A DNA stretch of 64,000 nucleotides from the NCBI GenBank assembly GCA_018064245.1, contig JAGHVO010000003.1, forward strand, positions 62,001 to 126,000. The letters run 5' to 3'. Below, one piece after another: positions 22,918 through 32,754 of this stretch (within the stretch, counting starts at the first letter, position 1; each line of letters opens with the position of its first letter). This stretch comes from Candidatus Colimorpha pelethequi (GTDB lineage: Bacteria > Bacteroidota > Bacteroidia > Bacteroidales > P3). Under the pieces are notes generated by a model. The model had not been told where the DNA came from and made no database searches. It saw only the letters and a list, made by a program, of their open reading frames with translations. Both the position numbers and the translations under genes were made by a program.

Positions 22918-25773
22918 TCATTTTATCTCAAGTTCCTCTTTCAGGAACTTTCCAGTGAAACTGTCGGGTTGTTTGCAGAGGTCTTCGGGAGTGCCTTCGA
23001 AGATGATTTTGCCACCGTTGCGGCCTCCGTCAGGTCCCATGTCGATGATCCAGTCCGCCACCTTGATAACGTCCATGTTGTGCTCGATTACCAAGATGGA
23101 ATTGCCTTTGTCCACGAGCTTCTGCAACACGTCCAAAAGAATGCGGATGTCTTCGAAATGCAGTCCCGTAGTGGGTTCGTCGAGGATGTAGAGCGTGTTG
23201 CCGGTGTCGGGCTTTGCCAATTCGGTGGCGAGTTTGATACGTTGCGCTTCTCCACCCGAAAGTGTGGTGCTTTGTTGTCCCAAAGTGATGTAGCCCAATC
23301 CGACATCTTGCATGGCTTTCAGCTTTCGCCAAATCTTGGGATATGGCTCGAAAAATTCCACGGCGTCGTTGATGGTCATGTCCAGCACATCGGCGATGCT
23401 TTTTCCTTTGTATCTGATTTCGAGCGTTTCACGATTGTAGCGTTTGCCGTTGCACATCTCGCAGTTGACATATACGTCGGGCAGGAAGTTCATCTCAATG
23501 GTGCGTACGCCGGCACCTTTGCAAGTCTCGCAGCGACCTCCGCTCACGTTGAAGGAAAATCTCCCAGGTTTGTAACCTCTGATTTTCGCACTGGGCAAAA
23601 GGGTGAAAAGTTGCCGGATTTCGTCAAAGACACCGACGTATGTTGCGGGATTGCTTCGCGGGGTGCGTCCGATGGGCGTTTGGTCTATTTCAATGACTTT
23701 GTCGATGTTGTTGATTCCTGTGATGTTGCGGTAGGGTAGGGGCCGCTTTTGTGCGTGGAAGAAATGTTGGTTGAGGATTGGATGCAACGTTTCGTTGATG
23801 ATTGTTGATTTTCCGCTGCCGCTGACGCCAGTCACGCAGACAAATACGCCTAACGGAATGTCCAAGGTTACGTCCTTGAGATTGTTGCCTGTGGCGCCTT
23901 CAATGATGATGTGTTTGCTGTCTTTGGTGGAACGGCGTTTGGGTATGTCGATGTTGCGGATATGGGCGAGATAGTCGAGGGTGAGGGAGTTGTTGAGCAG
24001 TTGCACATTCCCTTTGTGTTGGAGTTGAGGAACGGGTCCTGCGAAGATGATTTTGCCGCCGTGGATGCCGGCTCCGGGACCGATATCCACCAAGAAATCG
24101 GCGTTGAGCATCATGTCGCGGTCATGTTCGACAACGATGACGCTGTTGCCGAGGTCTCGAAGTTTCTTGAGAGCGTCTATAAGTTTCTGGTTGTCGCGTT
24201 GATGCAGTCCGATGCTGGGCTCGTCGAGAATGTAAAGCACATTGACCAACTGTGCGCCAATCTGTGTGGCGAGGCGTATGCGTTGAGATTCGCCTCCGGA
24301 GAGACTGCGTGTGCTGCGGTTGAGCGAGAGGTATCCTACGCCGACATCGATGAGGAACTGCAAACGCTTGCAGATTTCTTGCAGAATTTCGTGTCCCACA
24401 ATGCGTTGTTGCGGTTCTAACCGATCTTCAAGCGTGGAGAGCCGTTCTTGCAGTTCGATGATGTCCAATGCAGCCATCTGGCTGATGTTCATGTCGTCGA
24501 TGCGGAATGCGAGCGATTCTGGGCGGAGCCTGCTGCCGTGGCATTCGGGGCAAGGTACGGTGTTCATGAAACTATTAGCCCATTTCTGTATTCCTGCAGG
24601 ACTCTCGTCCGAAGCCAACTGCGTGATATAGTTGACGATGCCTTGGAAACTGCCGGTGTGTCCAGTGTCGTAGGGATCTTCGATTCCAGTAAAGTTGCTG
24701 GTACCATAAAGTATGGCGTCCAAAGCCCGCTCCGAAAGGTTTTCAATCGGGTCGTCAATGGTGAAGTCATAGTGCTTGCCGAGGTTTTCCAACTGCTTGT
24801 AGAGGTAGTTGTTGGCGCTGTATTTGCCCAAAACTTCAAAAGCGCCTTCTCGGATGGATTTCTTGCGGTCGGGAATCAGTTTGTCGATGTCGATTTCGGC
24901 AATCTCTCCCAGTCCGTTGCATTTGGGACAGGCTCCGTATGGAGAGTTGAACGAGAAGGTGTTGGGCTCTGGTTCGGGATAGGAAATGCCCGAATCGGGA
25001 TCCATCAAGGTTCGGCTGAAATGGTGAATGGTGGCTTCTGAAGGGTTCCCGATGGACTCGTTTTCCTCTTTGCATAGTACCATCAAACTTCCTTTGCCTT
25101 GTTTCAAAGCGGTTTGGATGGCCTCTTTCAGTCGTGCGTTGTTATTGCCAACACGCAGACGGTCCACCACTAGTTCAATGTCGTGAGTCTTGTAGCGGTC
25201 GAGTTGCATGTTGTAGCAGATTTCGCGAATTTCGCCATCAACGCGCACGCGCAGAAATCCTTTTTTCGCCACTTGTGTGAAGAGTTCGCGGTAGTGACCT
25301 TTTCGACGCTTGACGAGTGGGGATAGTATGGTGACGTCTTTTCCTGAAAAGTCGGTAGTGATTTGTTCCAGAATCTCCGATTCGGAGCGCTTGACCATCT
25401 TTTTGCCGCTGATATGAGAATATGCCACACCCACGCGGGCGTAGAGCAGACGCAGGAAATCGTAGATTTCGGTAACGGTGCCCACTGTGGAGCGGGGATT
25501 CTTGTTGGTGGTTTTCTGTTCGATGGAAACCACGGGACTGAGTCCGTTGATACAGTCCACGTCGGGACGCTCCATGTTTCCGATAAAGTGACGTGCGTAG
25601 GCGGAGAAGGTCTCCATGTATCTGCGCTGTCCTTCGGCATGGATGGTGTCGAAAGCCAAGGAGGATTTCCCGCTTCCGCTCAATCCGGTGAAGACTACCA
25701 GTTGGTTGCGGGGAATCTTGATGTCGATGTTTTGCAGGTTGTGCTCTCGTGCTCCAAGTATTTCGATTTCCAT
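22918..25773 (-). CDS. uvrA: UvrABC excision nuclease subunit A
   Basis: UvrA is the damage-sensing ABC ATPase of nucleotide excision repair. The 951-residue protein has two ABC modules: Walker [15 protein letters not shown] near the N terminus and [14 protein letters not shown] at about 640, with signatures [12 protein letters not shown] and [12 protein letters not shown]. The C-terminal zinc finger is complete (CETCKGAG...CEMCNGKRY). In the N-terminal finger only the second pair (CPKCNGLG) remains; the first CxxC is replaced around [10 protein letters not shown]. Length and order are otherwise normal. The ATG at 25773 fits the canonical [13 protein letters not shown] start. Two repeat arrays lie in its upstream spacer. 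Confidence 0.97.
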   Translation of the reverse strand: MEIEILGAREHNLQNIDIKIPRNQLVVFTGLSGSGKSSLAFDTIHAEGQRRYMETFSAYARHFIGNMERPDVDCINGLSPVVSIEQKTTNKNPRSTVGTVTEIYDFLRLLYARVGVAYSHISGKKMVKRSESEILEQITTDFSGKDVTILSPLVKRRKGHYRELFTQVAKKGFLRVRVDGEIREICYNMQLDRYKTHDIELVVDRLRVGNNNARLKEAIQTALKQGKGSLMVLCKEENESIGNPSEATIHHFSRTLMDPDSGISYPEPEPNTFSFNSPYGACPKCNGLGEIAEIDIDKLIPDRKKSIREGAFEVLGKYSANNYLYKQLENLGKHYDFTIDDPIENLSERALDAILYGTSNFTGIEDPYDTGHTGSFQGIVNYITQLASDESPAGIQKWANSFMNTVPCPECHGSRLRPESLAFRIDDMNISQMAALDIIELQERLSTLEDRLEPQQRIVGHEILQEICKRLQFLIDVGVGYLSLNRSTRSLSGGESQRIRLATQIGAQLVNVLYILDEPSIGLHQRDNQKLIDALKKLRDLGNSVIVVEHDRDMMLNADFLVDIGPGAGIHGGKIIFAGPVPQLQHKGNVQLLNNSLTLDYLAHIRNIDIPKRRSTKDSKHIIIEGATGNNLKDVTLDIPLGVFVCVTGVSGSGKSTIINETLHPILNQHFFHAQKRPLPYRNITGINNIDKVIEIDQTPIGRTPRSNPATYVGVFDEIRQLFTLLPSAKIRGYKPGRFSFNVSGGRCETCKGAGVRTIEMNFLPDVYVNCEMCNGKRYNRETLEIRYKGKSIADVLDMTINDAVEFFEPYPKIWRKLKAMQDVGLGYITLGQQSTTLSGGEAQRIKLATELAKPDTGNTLYILDEPTTGLHFEDIRILLDVLQKLVDKGNSILVIEHNMDVIKVADWIIDMGPDGGRNGGKIIFEGTPEDLCKQPDSFTGKFLKEELEIK

Positions 25774-25810
25774 GATTGTCTTTTCAAATCAACATTAAAT
25801 TATTATTGTA

Positions 25811-25838
25811 GATTTTGGAATTTGGATTGTAGAGTAGT
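25811..25838 (+). repeat. Heptamer array upstream of uvrA
   Basis: On the plus strand GATTTTG, GAATTTG, GATTGTA and GAGTAGT run at period 7. It lies within the 114-bp spacer between the uvrA start and the transglycosylase stop. Confidence 0.55.
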
Positions 25839-25854
25839 CTATAAGTCCATAAAT

Positions 25855-25886
25855 TCAACAAATCATCAACTCAACAAATCAACATT
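25855..25886 (+). repeat. Four-unit octamer array at the end of the transglycosylase gene
   Basis: TCAACAAA, TCATCAAC, TCAACAAA and TCAACATT run at period 8. The array ends directly at the stop codon region of the transglycosylase gene (25888). The unit is the same as that upstream of and inside radA. Confidence 0.75.
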
Positions 25887-25887
25887 A

Positions 25888-26862
25888 TTACATTTTCTCT
25901 ACTAACGCAGTGTCTTTCTTGCCGTTGGTGATCTTCTTCATGCTGGTTCCACCTTCAACGGGAAGTTTCACTGTATAGGTCTTGCCGGCTTTGTTTGCGA
26001 TTGTTTCGTTTACGATCCAAGGATTCAGCTCGCGTAACATTTTGTAGCTGCTGTTGTTGTCGTTGGCGAATTTGTAGAGATCCACGTTTTTCCCGCTGAG
26101 CGTGACGGTGCGGAAAGGAATTTGTGGGTATAGGTCGCATTTTCTCACGTGGAAGCCATATTCCTGGGGAGAACTCATGATGAGCTTTGCCGCCAAGATT
26201 CGGAAAACGTATCGGCTGGTTTCTTTGTTGAGGCGAACGTCGTAGTAGCTGCTCACGCCTTCTTTGCTCAATCGGTTCGAGAGGCCGCCTTCGCCGCAGT
26301 TGTAGGCAGCTGCTGCGCAAGTCCAACTTCCAAAACGTGCTTTCAGACTCTTGAGAAACTTGCAGGCCGCCAATGTGGAAGCCTCCAAGTCGTTGCGCAT
26401 ATCAACGTCGTCGTTGATCTCCAAACCGTATTTCTCGCCGGTGGATTTGATGAATTGCCAATAACCTGAGGCTTTGGCGGGAGAAGTGACGTTGACGAGA
26501 CCACTCTCAATGACGCAAAGATACTTAAAGTCCTGTGGCACACCTTCTTGTTTCAAGATGGGTTCGATAACGGGGAAGCAACGGTTGGCACGCTTGATCC
26601 AGAGCAGCATGTTAGATTGCCAGTACATGTTTACCATCAATTCGCGGTCCAAGGCTTCGCGGACATAATAAGTGTCCATCGGAACCTTTTCGCCGGCAAA
26701 GGTCAGCGTGTCGGGAAGTACAGGTGAATAGATGCGATAGCCTATTTGCAGGGCCTTGCGGTGAATATCGTCGCTGTTGTCTTTCTGGGTGGCACAGATG
26801 AAAATGACACCTCCCAGTGCCAGGGTGGATAGTATGATGGCGATGATGCTGAGCTTTTTCAT
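25888..26862 (-). CDS. Membrane-anchored lytic transglycosylase (MltD-like SLT domain)
   Basis: The 324-residue protein starts with an N-terminal membrane anchor (about 5-24) and contains a GH23 SLT domain. The catalytic Glu119 lies in LCVIESGL, and ASGYWQFIKSTGEKYGL and AAAAYNCGEGGLSNRL follow. The region after about 230 has a short segment resembling a degenerate LysM-like or linker domain (LYKFANDNNSSYKMLRELNPWI, then TYTVKLP). It cleaves peptidoglycan glycan strands. It lies between coaBC and uvrA on the same strand. The spacer upstream (26863-26933) carries a degenerate 8-bp-period pattern but no clear promoter. Confidence 0.9.
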   Translation of the reverse strand: MKKLSIIAIILSTLALGGVIFICATQKDNSDDIHRKALQIGYRIYSPVLPDTLTFAGEKVPMDTYYVREALDRELMVNMYWQSNMLLWIKRANRCFPVIEPILKQEGVPQDFKYLCVIESGLVNVTSPAKASGYWQFIKSTGEKYGLEINDDVDMRNDLEASTLAACKFLKSLKARFGSWTCAAAAYNCGEGGLSNRLSKEGVSSYYDVRLNKETSRYVFRILAAKLIMSSPQEYGFHVRKCDLYPQIPFRTVTLSGKNVDLYKFANDNNSSYKMLRELNPWIVNETIANKAGKTYTVKLPVEGGTSMKKITNGKKDTALVEKM

Positions 26863-26933
26863 GATATGGGTGAACTGGTGATTTGATGAAAGTGGGCGAT
26901 TGAATGTTGAAAATGAAGCGCGGCGTTATGTGG

Positions 26934-28124
26934 TTATTTGCCCATTTTTAGATGATCTACAATGTCCTTTGCCACTTCTTGCTTGCTTTTTAGTTCAAAG
27001 GCTTTGACTTTCTCGTCGCGGTCGATGATGGTGATCTTGTTGGTGGAAGTCTGGAAGCCGGCGCCTGGGTCTTGCAAAGAGTTCAGTACTATAAAGTCGA
27101 GATTCTTCTTTTTGAGTTTTAATTTGGCGTGTTCCAGCTCGTTGTTCGTCTCTAAGGCGAAACCGACCAATGTCTGATTCTCTTGTTTCATCTTGCCCAA
27201 AGTCGCAAGAATGTCGGGTGTTTGCACCAATTCCAACGTCATTCCAGAATCGCCTTGCTTTTTGAGTTTGATGTCGGCTTTTTGGGCAGGACGATAGTCC
27301 GCCACTGCTGCGCAGAGAATGGCGATGTCGGCTTTTGGGAACAAACCAGTGGCAGCCTCGTACATCTCTTGTGCCGATTCAATGTCGATGCGGTTGATGT
27401 TGGTACGGTCGGTCTTGAGACTTGTGGGTCCAGTAATCAAATCCACTTCCGCGCCTCTGTCGGCCAGCTCTTCGGCCAATGCAAATCCCATCTTGCCTGA
27501 GGAATAGTTTCCGATAAAACGCACAGCGTCGATTTTCTCATAAGTGGGACCGGCTGTAACTATGGCGTGTTTGCCTTTTAGATCTTGAGGCTTGGTGAGA
27601 GCAGTCCATACGGTACGGAAAATCTCTTCAGGTTCAACCATGCGTCCAATACCTTCGGCACCGCAGGCCAGTTCACCAGAGGCCGGTCCGATAAAGTTGA
27701 CGCCCATTTCGGTAAGTTTGGTGATGTTGTTTTGCACGGCATCGCATTGCCACATGTCGCTGTTCATTGCGGGACAGAGGAATACGGGTTTTCTGCTGCA
27801 CGAAACCAACAAAGTTGAGAGTGCGTCGTCGGCGATTCCATTTGCGAATTTCCCGATACAGTTGGCTGTTGCGGGTGCCACCACTACGGCATCTGCCCAG
27901 TCTTTCAAGGAAATGTGCTCGGTTGTGTGGTCGTTTTGGGTGGCGAATAGTTCCGAATAGACCTTGTTGCCCGACACCGTCTCCAATGTGAGTGGGGTGA
28001 CAAATTCCAAAGCGTGAGACGTCGTGGCGCAATATACATCGGCTCCTGCTTTCTTGAACAATCTCACTAAAAGGGGTGCTTTGTAGGCTGCAATGCCTCC
28101 CGTGATTCCTAAAACGATGTGCAT
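26934..28124 (-). CDS. coaBC: Bifunctional phosphopantothenoylcysteine decarboxylase / phosphopantothenate-cysteine ligase
   Basis: CoaBC makes 4'-phosphopantetheine for coenzyme A. The ATG at 28124 gives the standard N terminus MHIVLGITGGIAAYK; the frame is open 66 bp further up but that part is not conserved. The N-terminal flavoprotein domain has the active-site His region (EHISLKDWADAVVVAPATAN), the PAMN motif in CPAMNSDMW, and the active Cys in GELACGAEGIGRM. The C-terminal CoaB domain starts at about residue 180 with HAIVTAGPTYEKIDAVRFIGN and contains AAVADYRP and KLKKKNLDFIVLNS. The length of 396 residues is normal. Confidence 0.95.
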   Translation of the reverse strand: MHIVLGITGGIAAYKAPLLVRLFKKAGADVYCATTSHALEFVTPLTLETVSGNKVYSELFATQNDHTTEHISLKDWADAVVVAPATANCIGKFANGIADDALSTLLVSCSRKPVFLCPAMNSDMWQCDAVQNNITKLTEMGVNFIGPASGELACGAEGIGRMVEPEEIFRTVWTALTKPQDLKGKHAIVTAGPTYEKIDAVRFIGNYSSGKMGFALAEELADRGAEVDLITGPTSLKTDRTNINRIDIESAQEMYEAATGLFPKADIAILCAAVADYRPAQKADIKLKKQGDSGMTLELVQTPDILATLGKMKQENQTLVGFALETNNELEHAKLKLKKKNLDFIVLNSLQDPGAGFQTSTNKITIIDRDEKVKAFELKSKQEVAKDIVDHLKMGK

Positions 28125-28239
28125 TGAATTATTTGGTTTTATGTGGTAAGTTTGAACTTTAAGTTTCTTCGTGTCTTTCGCGCTCGTCAAACCTTTCAGC
28201 TCCTTTCAAGTCCGTAAAACTTCCGAATGGAATAGGGTA

Positions 28240-28277
28240 TAAAACAAGACGTCAGGTCACAAGAAGTTCCTGACGTC
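28240..28277 (-). terminator. Terminator behind rpoZ
   Basis: A 9-bp perfect stem (GACGTCAGG with CCTGACGTC, 28248-28256/28269-28277) with a 12-nt loop is followed on the minus strand by TTGTTTTAT. It lies in the 170-bp spacer between rpoZ and coaBC, which otherwise shows no gene. Confidence 0.75.
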
Positions 28278-28294
28278 AGTGGGTGGAAGCTTTG

Positions 28295-28672
28295 TTATTT
28301 CTGGTTTTCAATCATCTGATTTTCCAAAGCCTCGATGCGCTGAGCCTGCTGATCCTCCTTTGCGGGGTTGCGGTAGGTCAGTTCGTGGTCCAGGTATTCT
28401 TGAGTGGCCACCAGCGTGGGCTTGGGCATTTGCTCATAGTGGCGTACAACCTCTATTTGCTCGCGGTTTTCGTAGATGTCGTCGATTGTGTCGATGTTTG
28501 AAGTGAATTCTTCGATTTTCTTATGCAACTCTTTTTTCACGTCGATGGCAATCTGGTTCGATCTGAGAGTAAGCATTGCCACGGTCTCGTAGATGTTGTC
28601 GGTCATCTGGCTGAATTCAGCGGTGTTGCGTGTGATTGTGGTGTTGGTCGTACGTTTTTTCTTTTCTTCCAT
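28295..28672 (-). CDS. rpoZ: RNA polymerase omega/Rpb6-like subunit
   Basis: The 125-residue protein matches the Bacteroidota form of omega: NTTITRNTAEFSQMTDNIYE, then AMLTLRSNQIAIDVKKELHKK, then FENREQIE-type segment YENREQIEVVRHYEQMPKP and EYLDHELTYRNP. Omega stabilises the beta' subunit during polymerase assembly. The C terminus has an extra acidic-polar tail (about 105-125). The gene follows bamD by 24 bp on the same strand and is followed by a terminator, so bamD-rpoZ is a likely operon. Confidence 0.9.
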   Translation of the reverse strand: MEEKKKRTTNTTITRNTAEFSQMTDNIYETVAMLTLRSNQIAIDVKKELHKKIEEFTSNIDTIDDIYENREQIEVVRHYEQMPKPTLVATQEYLDHELTYRNPAKEDQQAQRIEALENQMIENQK

Positions 28673-28696
28673 GATAACTAAATTGTTATTGTATAT

Positions 28697-29524
28697 TTAT
28701 TGTTTTTTTTCTTTTTGTTTCTCTTCCAGATTTGCAAGGGCTGCTTTGCTTTTGGTGTAGATGGATTGGGCTTCGCTGAGATATTTGGACTCGGGGAACG
28801 ATGCCACGAATTTCTCGAAGTCGTTGGTTGTCTGCTGCAGACGCTCTTTCATCTTCGCGTCGGTGCTGTTGATGCCGTATTCGAAACCTGAGCGCAACTG
28901 GTAGAACATTGCCTCTTCGCGCTTGGGCGAATCGGGGTAGAGGTTGATGAAGTTGCCCAAAGAGATGTATGCCGCATGATAGGCTTCGATGGTGTAGTAA
29001 CCCATGGCGATGTCGTATTCTTTCAGCATCAGCTTTTCCCGCAACTCGTCAAGGTATTTGTTCACTTCGGGAATGTGGACGCTCTGTGGGTAGCGTTCAG
29101 CGAATCGCTCGAATTCATCCACGGCTTCTTTTGTCTGCGACTGGTCGAGCGTGTGCGCTGGCGATTGCAGGTATTTGCAGTAGGCCGAGAGGTAGACGGC
29201 TTCTTCGACGTGAGTGCTGTATGGAAACTGCCGCGAGAAACGCTTGAATTGGTATGCTGCGGTATAGTAATCTTCCTCTTTCAGCAAAGCGTTGGCATAG
29301 TACCACAATATGTTCTCTGTATGCTCCTTGCCGCGGTAGTACATGACCAGATTTTCGAACAGCTGGATGGCTTTCGAATAGCTGTTTTCTTCATAGTACT
29401 GCATCGCCAAGGCGTATTTCGCCTCAAAGTCGTTGCTTTTTAGCACTTTTTCATAACCATTGCAACTCGTTGCAGCAAAGCAGATTGCAACGAGGCATAA
29501 AGTCCACAGACGTGATTTCATCAT
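28697..29524 (-). CDS. bamD: Outer membrane assembly lipoprotein BamD
   Basis: BamD is the essential lipoprotein of the BAM complex that inserts beta-barrel proteins. The 275-residue protein has a lipoprotein signal ending in AATSC (lipid Cys at 21). TPR-like helix pairs follow: EAKYALAMQYYEENSYSKAI, LWYYANALLKEEDYYTAAYQ, RFPYSTHVEEAVYLSAYC-type repeats and YPQSVHIPEVNKYLDELREKL. It ends in a Lys/Glu-rich tail. Length and spacing are typical of the Bacteroidota protein. A promoter -7 element ends only 4 bp before the first ATG, so the mRNA may be leaderless. Confidence 0.93.
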   Translation of the reverse strand: MMKSRLWTLCLVAICFAATSCNGYEKVLKSNDFEAKYALAMQYYEENSYSKAIQLFENLVMYYRGKEHTENILWYYANALLKEEDYYTAAYQFKRFSRQFPYSTHVEEAVYLSAYCKYLQSPAHTLDQSQTKEAVDEFERFAERYPQSVHIPEVNKYLDELREKLMLKEYDIAMGYYTIEAYHAAYISLGNFINLYPDSPKREEAMFYQLRSGFEYGINSTDAKMKERLQQTTNDFEKFVASFPESKYLSEAQSIYTKSKAALANLEEKQKEKKQ

Positions 29525-29528
29525 TCTG

Positions 29529-29536
29529 CAAATATA
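29529..29536 (-). promoter_or_regulatory. -7 element abutting bamD start codon
   Basis: The minus strand reads CGTATATTTGCAGA and then ATGATG. TATATTTG fits TAnnTTTG and carries the CG and GCA flanks of other promoters in this window. A TATG sits at about the -33 distance. The predicted transcription start falls on or next to the ATG. Confidence 0.6.
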
Positions 29537-29596
29537 CGAATATTTTTCTAATGTGCATACTCTTTTTATATCGTTATCTATATCAAAAAAAAGTCG

Positions 29597-29604
29597 TATC
29601 TTTG
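29597..29604 (+). promoter_or_regulatory. -7 element of guaA
   Basis: AAGTCGTATCTTTG contains TATCTTTG and has the same AAAGTCG prefix as the tRNA-Phe promoter. It lies 31 bp before the guaA ATG, divergent from the bamD promoter about 60 bp away. The -33 element is weak. Confidence 0.7.
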
Positions 29605-29635
29605 TAAATTATTTGAATAAAAACAAAACGTAGCT

Positions 29636-31162
29636 ATGGATAAAATCATCATCTTGGATTTTGGGTCTCAATACACGCAGCTTATTGCACGTAAAGTGCG
29701 CGAACTCAATGTCTATTGCGAAATTTTCCCCTTCAACAAACTTCCTCAACTCACTCCCGAAATCAAGGGCGTCATCTATTCGGGAAGTCCTTATTCCTGC
29801 CTCCATCCCGAGGCACCAGTTCCCGACGTGGCTGCCGTAAAGGGCAAATTGCCTTTGTTGGCGGTTTGCTACGGCGCACAGTATCTCGCAAAATTGGGAG
29901 GCGGAAGCGTGCAGCAGTCCAAGATTCGTGAATACGGCCGTGCCAACTTGCAGTATATCGACCATTCCAATCCCTTGCTGAAAGGTATCAAGGAGGGCAG
30001 TCAAGTATGGATGAGCCATGGCGACACTATTGAACGTGTGCCTGACAATTATCGTTGCATCTGTTCTACCGACAGCGTAAAATTTGCAGGCTATCAGATT
30101 GATGGCGAGCAGACTTATGCCATCCAGTTTCACCCCGAAGTGCACCATTCCGTTGACGGTTTGACGTTGTTGCGCAACTTTGTGGTTGATATCTGCCATT
30201 GCGAGCAGGCTTGGACTCCGGCGTCCTTCATCGAAACAACCGTTCAGCAAATTCGTGCCAAGGTTGGCAACGACAAAGTCATTCTCGGACTCTCGGGTGG
30301 CGTGGATTCTTCCGTTGCGGCAGTGTTGCTCAACAAGGCTATCGGACATAACCTTTATTGTATTTTTGTCGATAATGGTTTGTTACGCAAAAACGAGTTT
30401 GCTTCTGTTTTGGAGTCTTATCGTGATATGGGCTTGAATGTGAAGGGCGTGGATGCCAGCGAACGCTTTTACAATGTGTTGGCCGGCGTTACCGATCCCG
30501 AGAAAAAGCGCAAGGCAATCGGCAAGACTTTTATTGATGTTTTCGACGCTGAGGCTAAACAAATTACCGATGCCAAGTGGTTGGCCCAAGGCACCATCTA
30601 TCCTGACGTCATTGAGTCGTCTTCGGTGAAAGGACCTTCCGTAACCATCAAGTCTCACCATAATGTGGGCGGTTTGCCCGATTATATGAAGTTGCAGCTT
30701 GTAGAACCGCTGCGCTTGCTCTTCAAGGACGAAGTGCGTCGTGTGGGACGTCAGTTGGGCATCAAAGATTCCTTGATAGGCCGTCATCCTTTCCCCGGCC
30801 CGGGTCTGGCCATCCGTATTTTGGGCGACATCACACCCGAGAAGGTGCATATCTTGCAAGAGGTGGACGACATCTTCATTCAAGGTTTGCGTGACGCCGA
30901 CCTTTACGACAAGGTTTGGCAGGCGGGTGCCATCTTGCTGCCCATACAGTCGGTAGGAGTTATGGGCGACGAGCGTACCTACGAACGTGTCGTGGCTCTG
31001 CGCGCCGTGGAGTCTGTTGATGGTATGACTGCCGACTGGTGTCATCTGCCCTATGAGTTCCTCGCCAAGGTCTCCAACGACATCATCAACAAGGTCAAGG
31101 GGGTCAATCGCGTCGTTTATGATATCAGTTCCAAGCCGCCTGCAACCATCGAGTGGGAATAA
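29636..31162 (+). CDS. guaA: GMP synthase (glutamine-hydrolysing)
   Basis: GuaA converts XMP to GMP using glutamine and ATP. The 508-residue protein has an N-terminal class I glutamine amidotransferase with nucleophile Cys78 ([11 protein letters not shown]) and His166-x-Glu168 in FHPEVHHS. The ATP-pyrophosphatase domain has the PP-loop [14 protein letters not shown] (SGGVDSS at 220-226). The C-terminal dimerisation domain ends [13 protein letters not shown], the canonical end. Length is normal for the bacterial enzyme. A heptamer array starts 4 bp after its stop codon. Confidence 0.97.
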   Translation: MDKIIILDFGSQYTQLIARKVRELNVYCEIFPFNKLPQLTPEIKGVIYSGSPYSCLHPEAPVPDVAAVKGKLPLLAVCYGAQYLAKLGGGSVQQSKIREYGRANLQYIDHSNPLLKGIKEGSQVWMSHGDTIERVPDNYRCICSTDSVKFAGYQIDGEQTYAIQFHPEVHHSVDGLTLLRNFVVDICHCEQAWTPASFIETTVQQIRAKVGNDKVILGLSGGVDSSVAAVLLNKAIGHNLYCIFVDNGLLRKNEFASVLESYRDMGLNVKGVDASERFYNVLAGVTDPEKKRKAIGKTFIDVFDAEAKQITDAKWLAQGTIYPDVIESSSVKGPSVTIKSHHNVGGLPDYMKLQLVEPLRLLFKDEVRRVGRQLGIKDSLIGRHPFPGPGLAIRILGDITPEKVHILQEVDDIFIQGLRDADLYDKVWQAGAILLPIQSVGVMGDERTYERVVALRAVESVDGMTADWCHLPYEFLAKVSNDIINKVKGVNRVVYDISSKPPATIEWE

Positions 31163-31166
31163 GAGA

Positions 31167-31194
31167 ATTGACAATTGATAATTGGTAATTGACG
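31167..31194 (+). repeat. Four-unit heptamer array behind guaA
   Basis: ATTGACA, ATTGATA, ATTGGTA and ATTGACG follow without gaps (period 7), starting 4 bp after the guaA stop and ending 38 bp before the next ATG. Confidence 0.78.
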
Positions 31195-31232
31195 AATATA
31201 GGGCAATTATTTTTAACGTCGAAAGTCAGAAT

Positions 31233-32738
31233 ATGAAAAAAATAACATCCATTTTGCGATTTCTTGTCTGCCTGTTACTCCTTTTTGTTGGAATGACGGC
31301 GTCTGCGCAGATGCCAGGAGGTACTCCTGTTGAAGTGTCGAACCAAACGCAGATGATGAATGGCAAGAAATACTACATTCATGTGGTGCAGCCCGGACAG
31401 ACCGTCTATGCCATCGCCAAAGCCTATGGCCTTAAGGCGTACGATGCTGTGGTAAAGAAGGATATCCATTTCTTGGCTGCTGGCGACACTGTGTGGTTGC
31501 CTTGCAACGGACAACCTGTCCAACAGTCTTCATCCGTGAGGTTGGATTCAGGCAATGGCAAGAAATCTTCCACAACGCAGGTCTCTGCCGAACCTACAAT
31601 CCAACCAGCCGTTATTCGTGAGCGGGTAAACAAGAATACTATTGTAGTGTCTGTGCTGCTGCCCTTGTATCTCGACAAATTGTCTGAAATTTCCACCACC
31701 AAGTTCGACCTTGAACAACGCGGCAAGAAAAGCTATAAGCAGTTCGATTTTGTCCAGTTCTATGAAGGTATGCGGTTGGGCTTGGATATTCTTGAACAAC
31801 GTGGATACAATGTAAAACTTAACGTTGTGGATGTCAGTGAAAACAAGGAAGTCAGTGTCAGCGAAGCTTGGACCAGCCATGATGTTGCGCAGTCCGACTT
31901 TGTTGTGGCGTTATTGCCCAAAGAGGCTTTTGCCAAAGCTGCCGAACTGGCCAAGAGGGACCATCTGTTCATTGTCAACCCAATGGCGGAACGAAGCGAG
32001 ATTGTTCAGGACAATCCTTATGTATTCAAGTGTATGCCTTCCTCTACAGCCCGCATTACATCGGTGGTACGCTATGTCCAGAAAACCAATCCGTCGGCGC
32101 AGATCTTTTTGATACATTCCGACGCACCTGCAGAAAAACCCATCCTGAATGAATTTGAAAGTCAGTTCTCTCAGCAGAATGGCTTAAAATATACGGTGGT
32201 GGATTGGAACAAGTTGGGCAAGAAGTTTTCCTCGACGCTCAACGGACATCCCAATAGCGTGATCATCAGTCTTTACAATCGTGATAAAGATCGTAATAGA
32301 ATCTATATCAATACGCTTCTTAACCAACTTTCGGCTCTCAAGAACAAAAATCTGACGCTTATCACCCTCGACGACTGGACGATGCTCTACAATGACGCCG
32401 ATTTTGTCAAGTTGCAGCATGCCAATTATCACACCTTTATGAACGGGTGGGATTATGGCAATGCCACGCATTCTGATTTCTTGAAGACTTTCAGGGACAG
32501 ATACAAAACTGAACCTATTTCGGCGTATGCTGGTATGGGCAATGATATCATTCTTTATTTCGTTACGGGATTGCAGCAAAAAGGAACTGAATTTTGGAAA
32601 CACCCCAATGTTGTGGTTCCCAATGGGCTTCTGTATCCTATGTCGTTCTCGCAACAGGACGAAGGCCATGGATTTGAAAACAAGACCGCTTTGCTGTTCA
32701 GAATGGTTGACTACAAGTTTGTGGATGTGAGAAAATAG
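31233..32738 (+). CDS. LysM domain plus periplasmic-binding-protein-like domain, secreted
   Basis: I chose the ATG at 31233 because it starts a signal peptide (MKKITSILRFLVCLLLLFVG..., cut after ASAQ). A LysM peptidoglycan-binding domain follows at about residues 45-92 (YYIHVVQPGQTVYAIAKAYGL ... LAAGDTVWLP). A Ser/Thr-rich linker leads to a two-lobe domain (about 130-500) resembling type I periplasmic binding proteins of branched-chain amino acid transporters (VSVLLPLYLDKL, FYEGMRLGLDILEQRGYNV, YAGMGNDIILYF). No transporter genes are adjacent. It may tether a sensor or scaffold to the cell wall; the ligand is unknown. lpxC follows 16 bp later. Confidence 0.82.
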   Translation: MKKITSILRFLVCLLLLFVGMTASAQMPGGTPVEVSNQTQMMNGKKYYIHVVQPGQTVYAIAKAYGLKAYDAVVKKDIHFLAAGDTVWLPCNGQPVQQSSSVRLDSGNGKKSSTTQVSAEPTIQPAVIRERVNKNTIVVSVLLPLYLDKLSEISTTKFDLEQRGKKSYKQFDFVQFYEGMRLGLDILEQRGYNVKLNVVDVSENKEVSVSEAWTSHDVAQSDFVVALLPKEAFAKAAELAKRDHLFIVNPMAERSEIVQDNPYVFKCMPSSTARITSVVRYVQKTNPSAQIFLIHSDAPAEKPILNEFESQFSQQNGLKYTVVDWNKLGKKFSSTLNGHPNSVIISLYNRDKDRNRIYINTLLNQLSALKNKNLTLITLDDWTMLYNDADFVKLQHANYHTFMNGWDYGNATHSDFLKTFRDRYKTEPISAYAGMGNDIILYFVTGLQQKGTEFWKHPNVVVPNGLLYPMSFSQQDEGHGFENKTALLFRMVDYKFVDVRK

Positions 32739-32754
32739 GGTGTAACGACAATTG

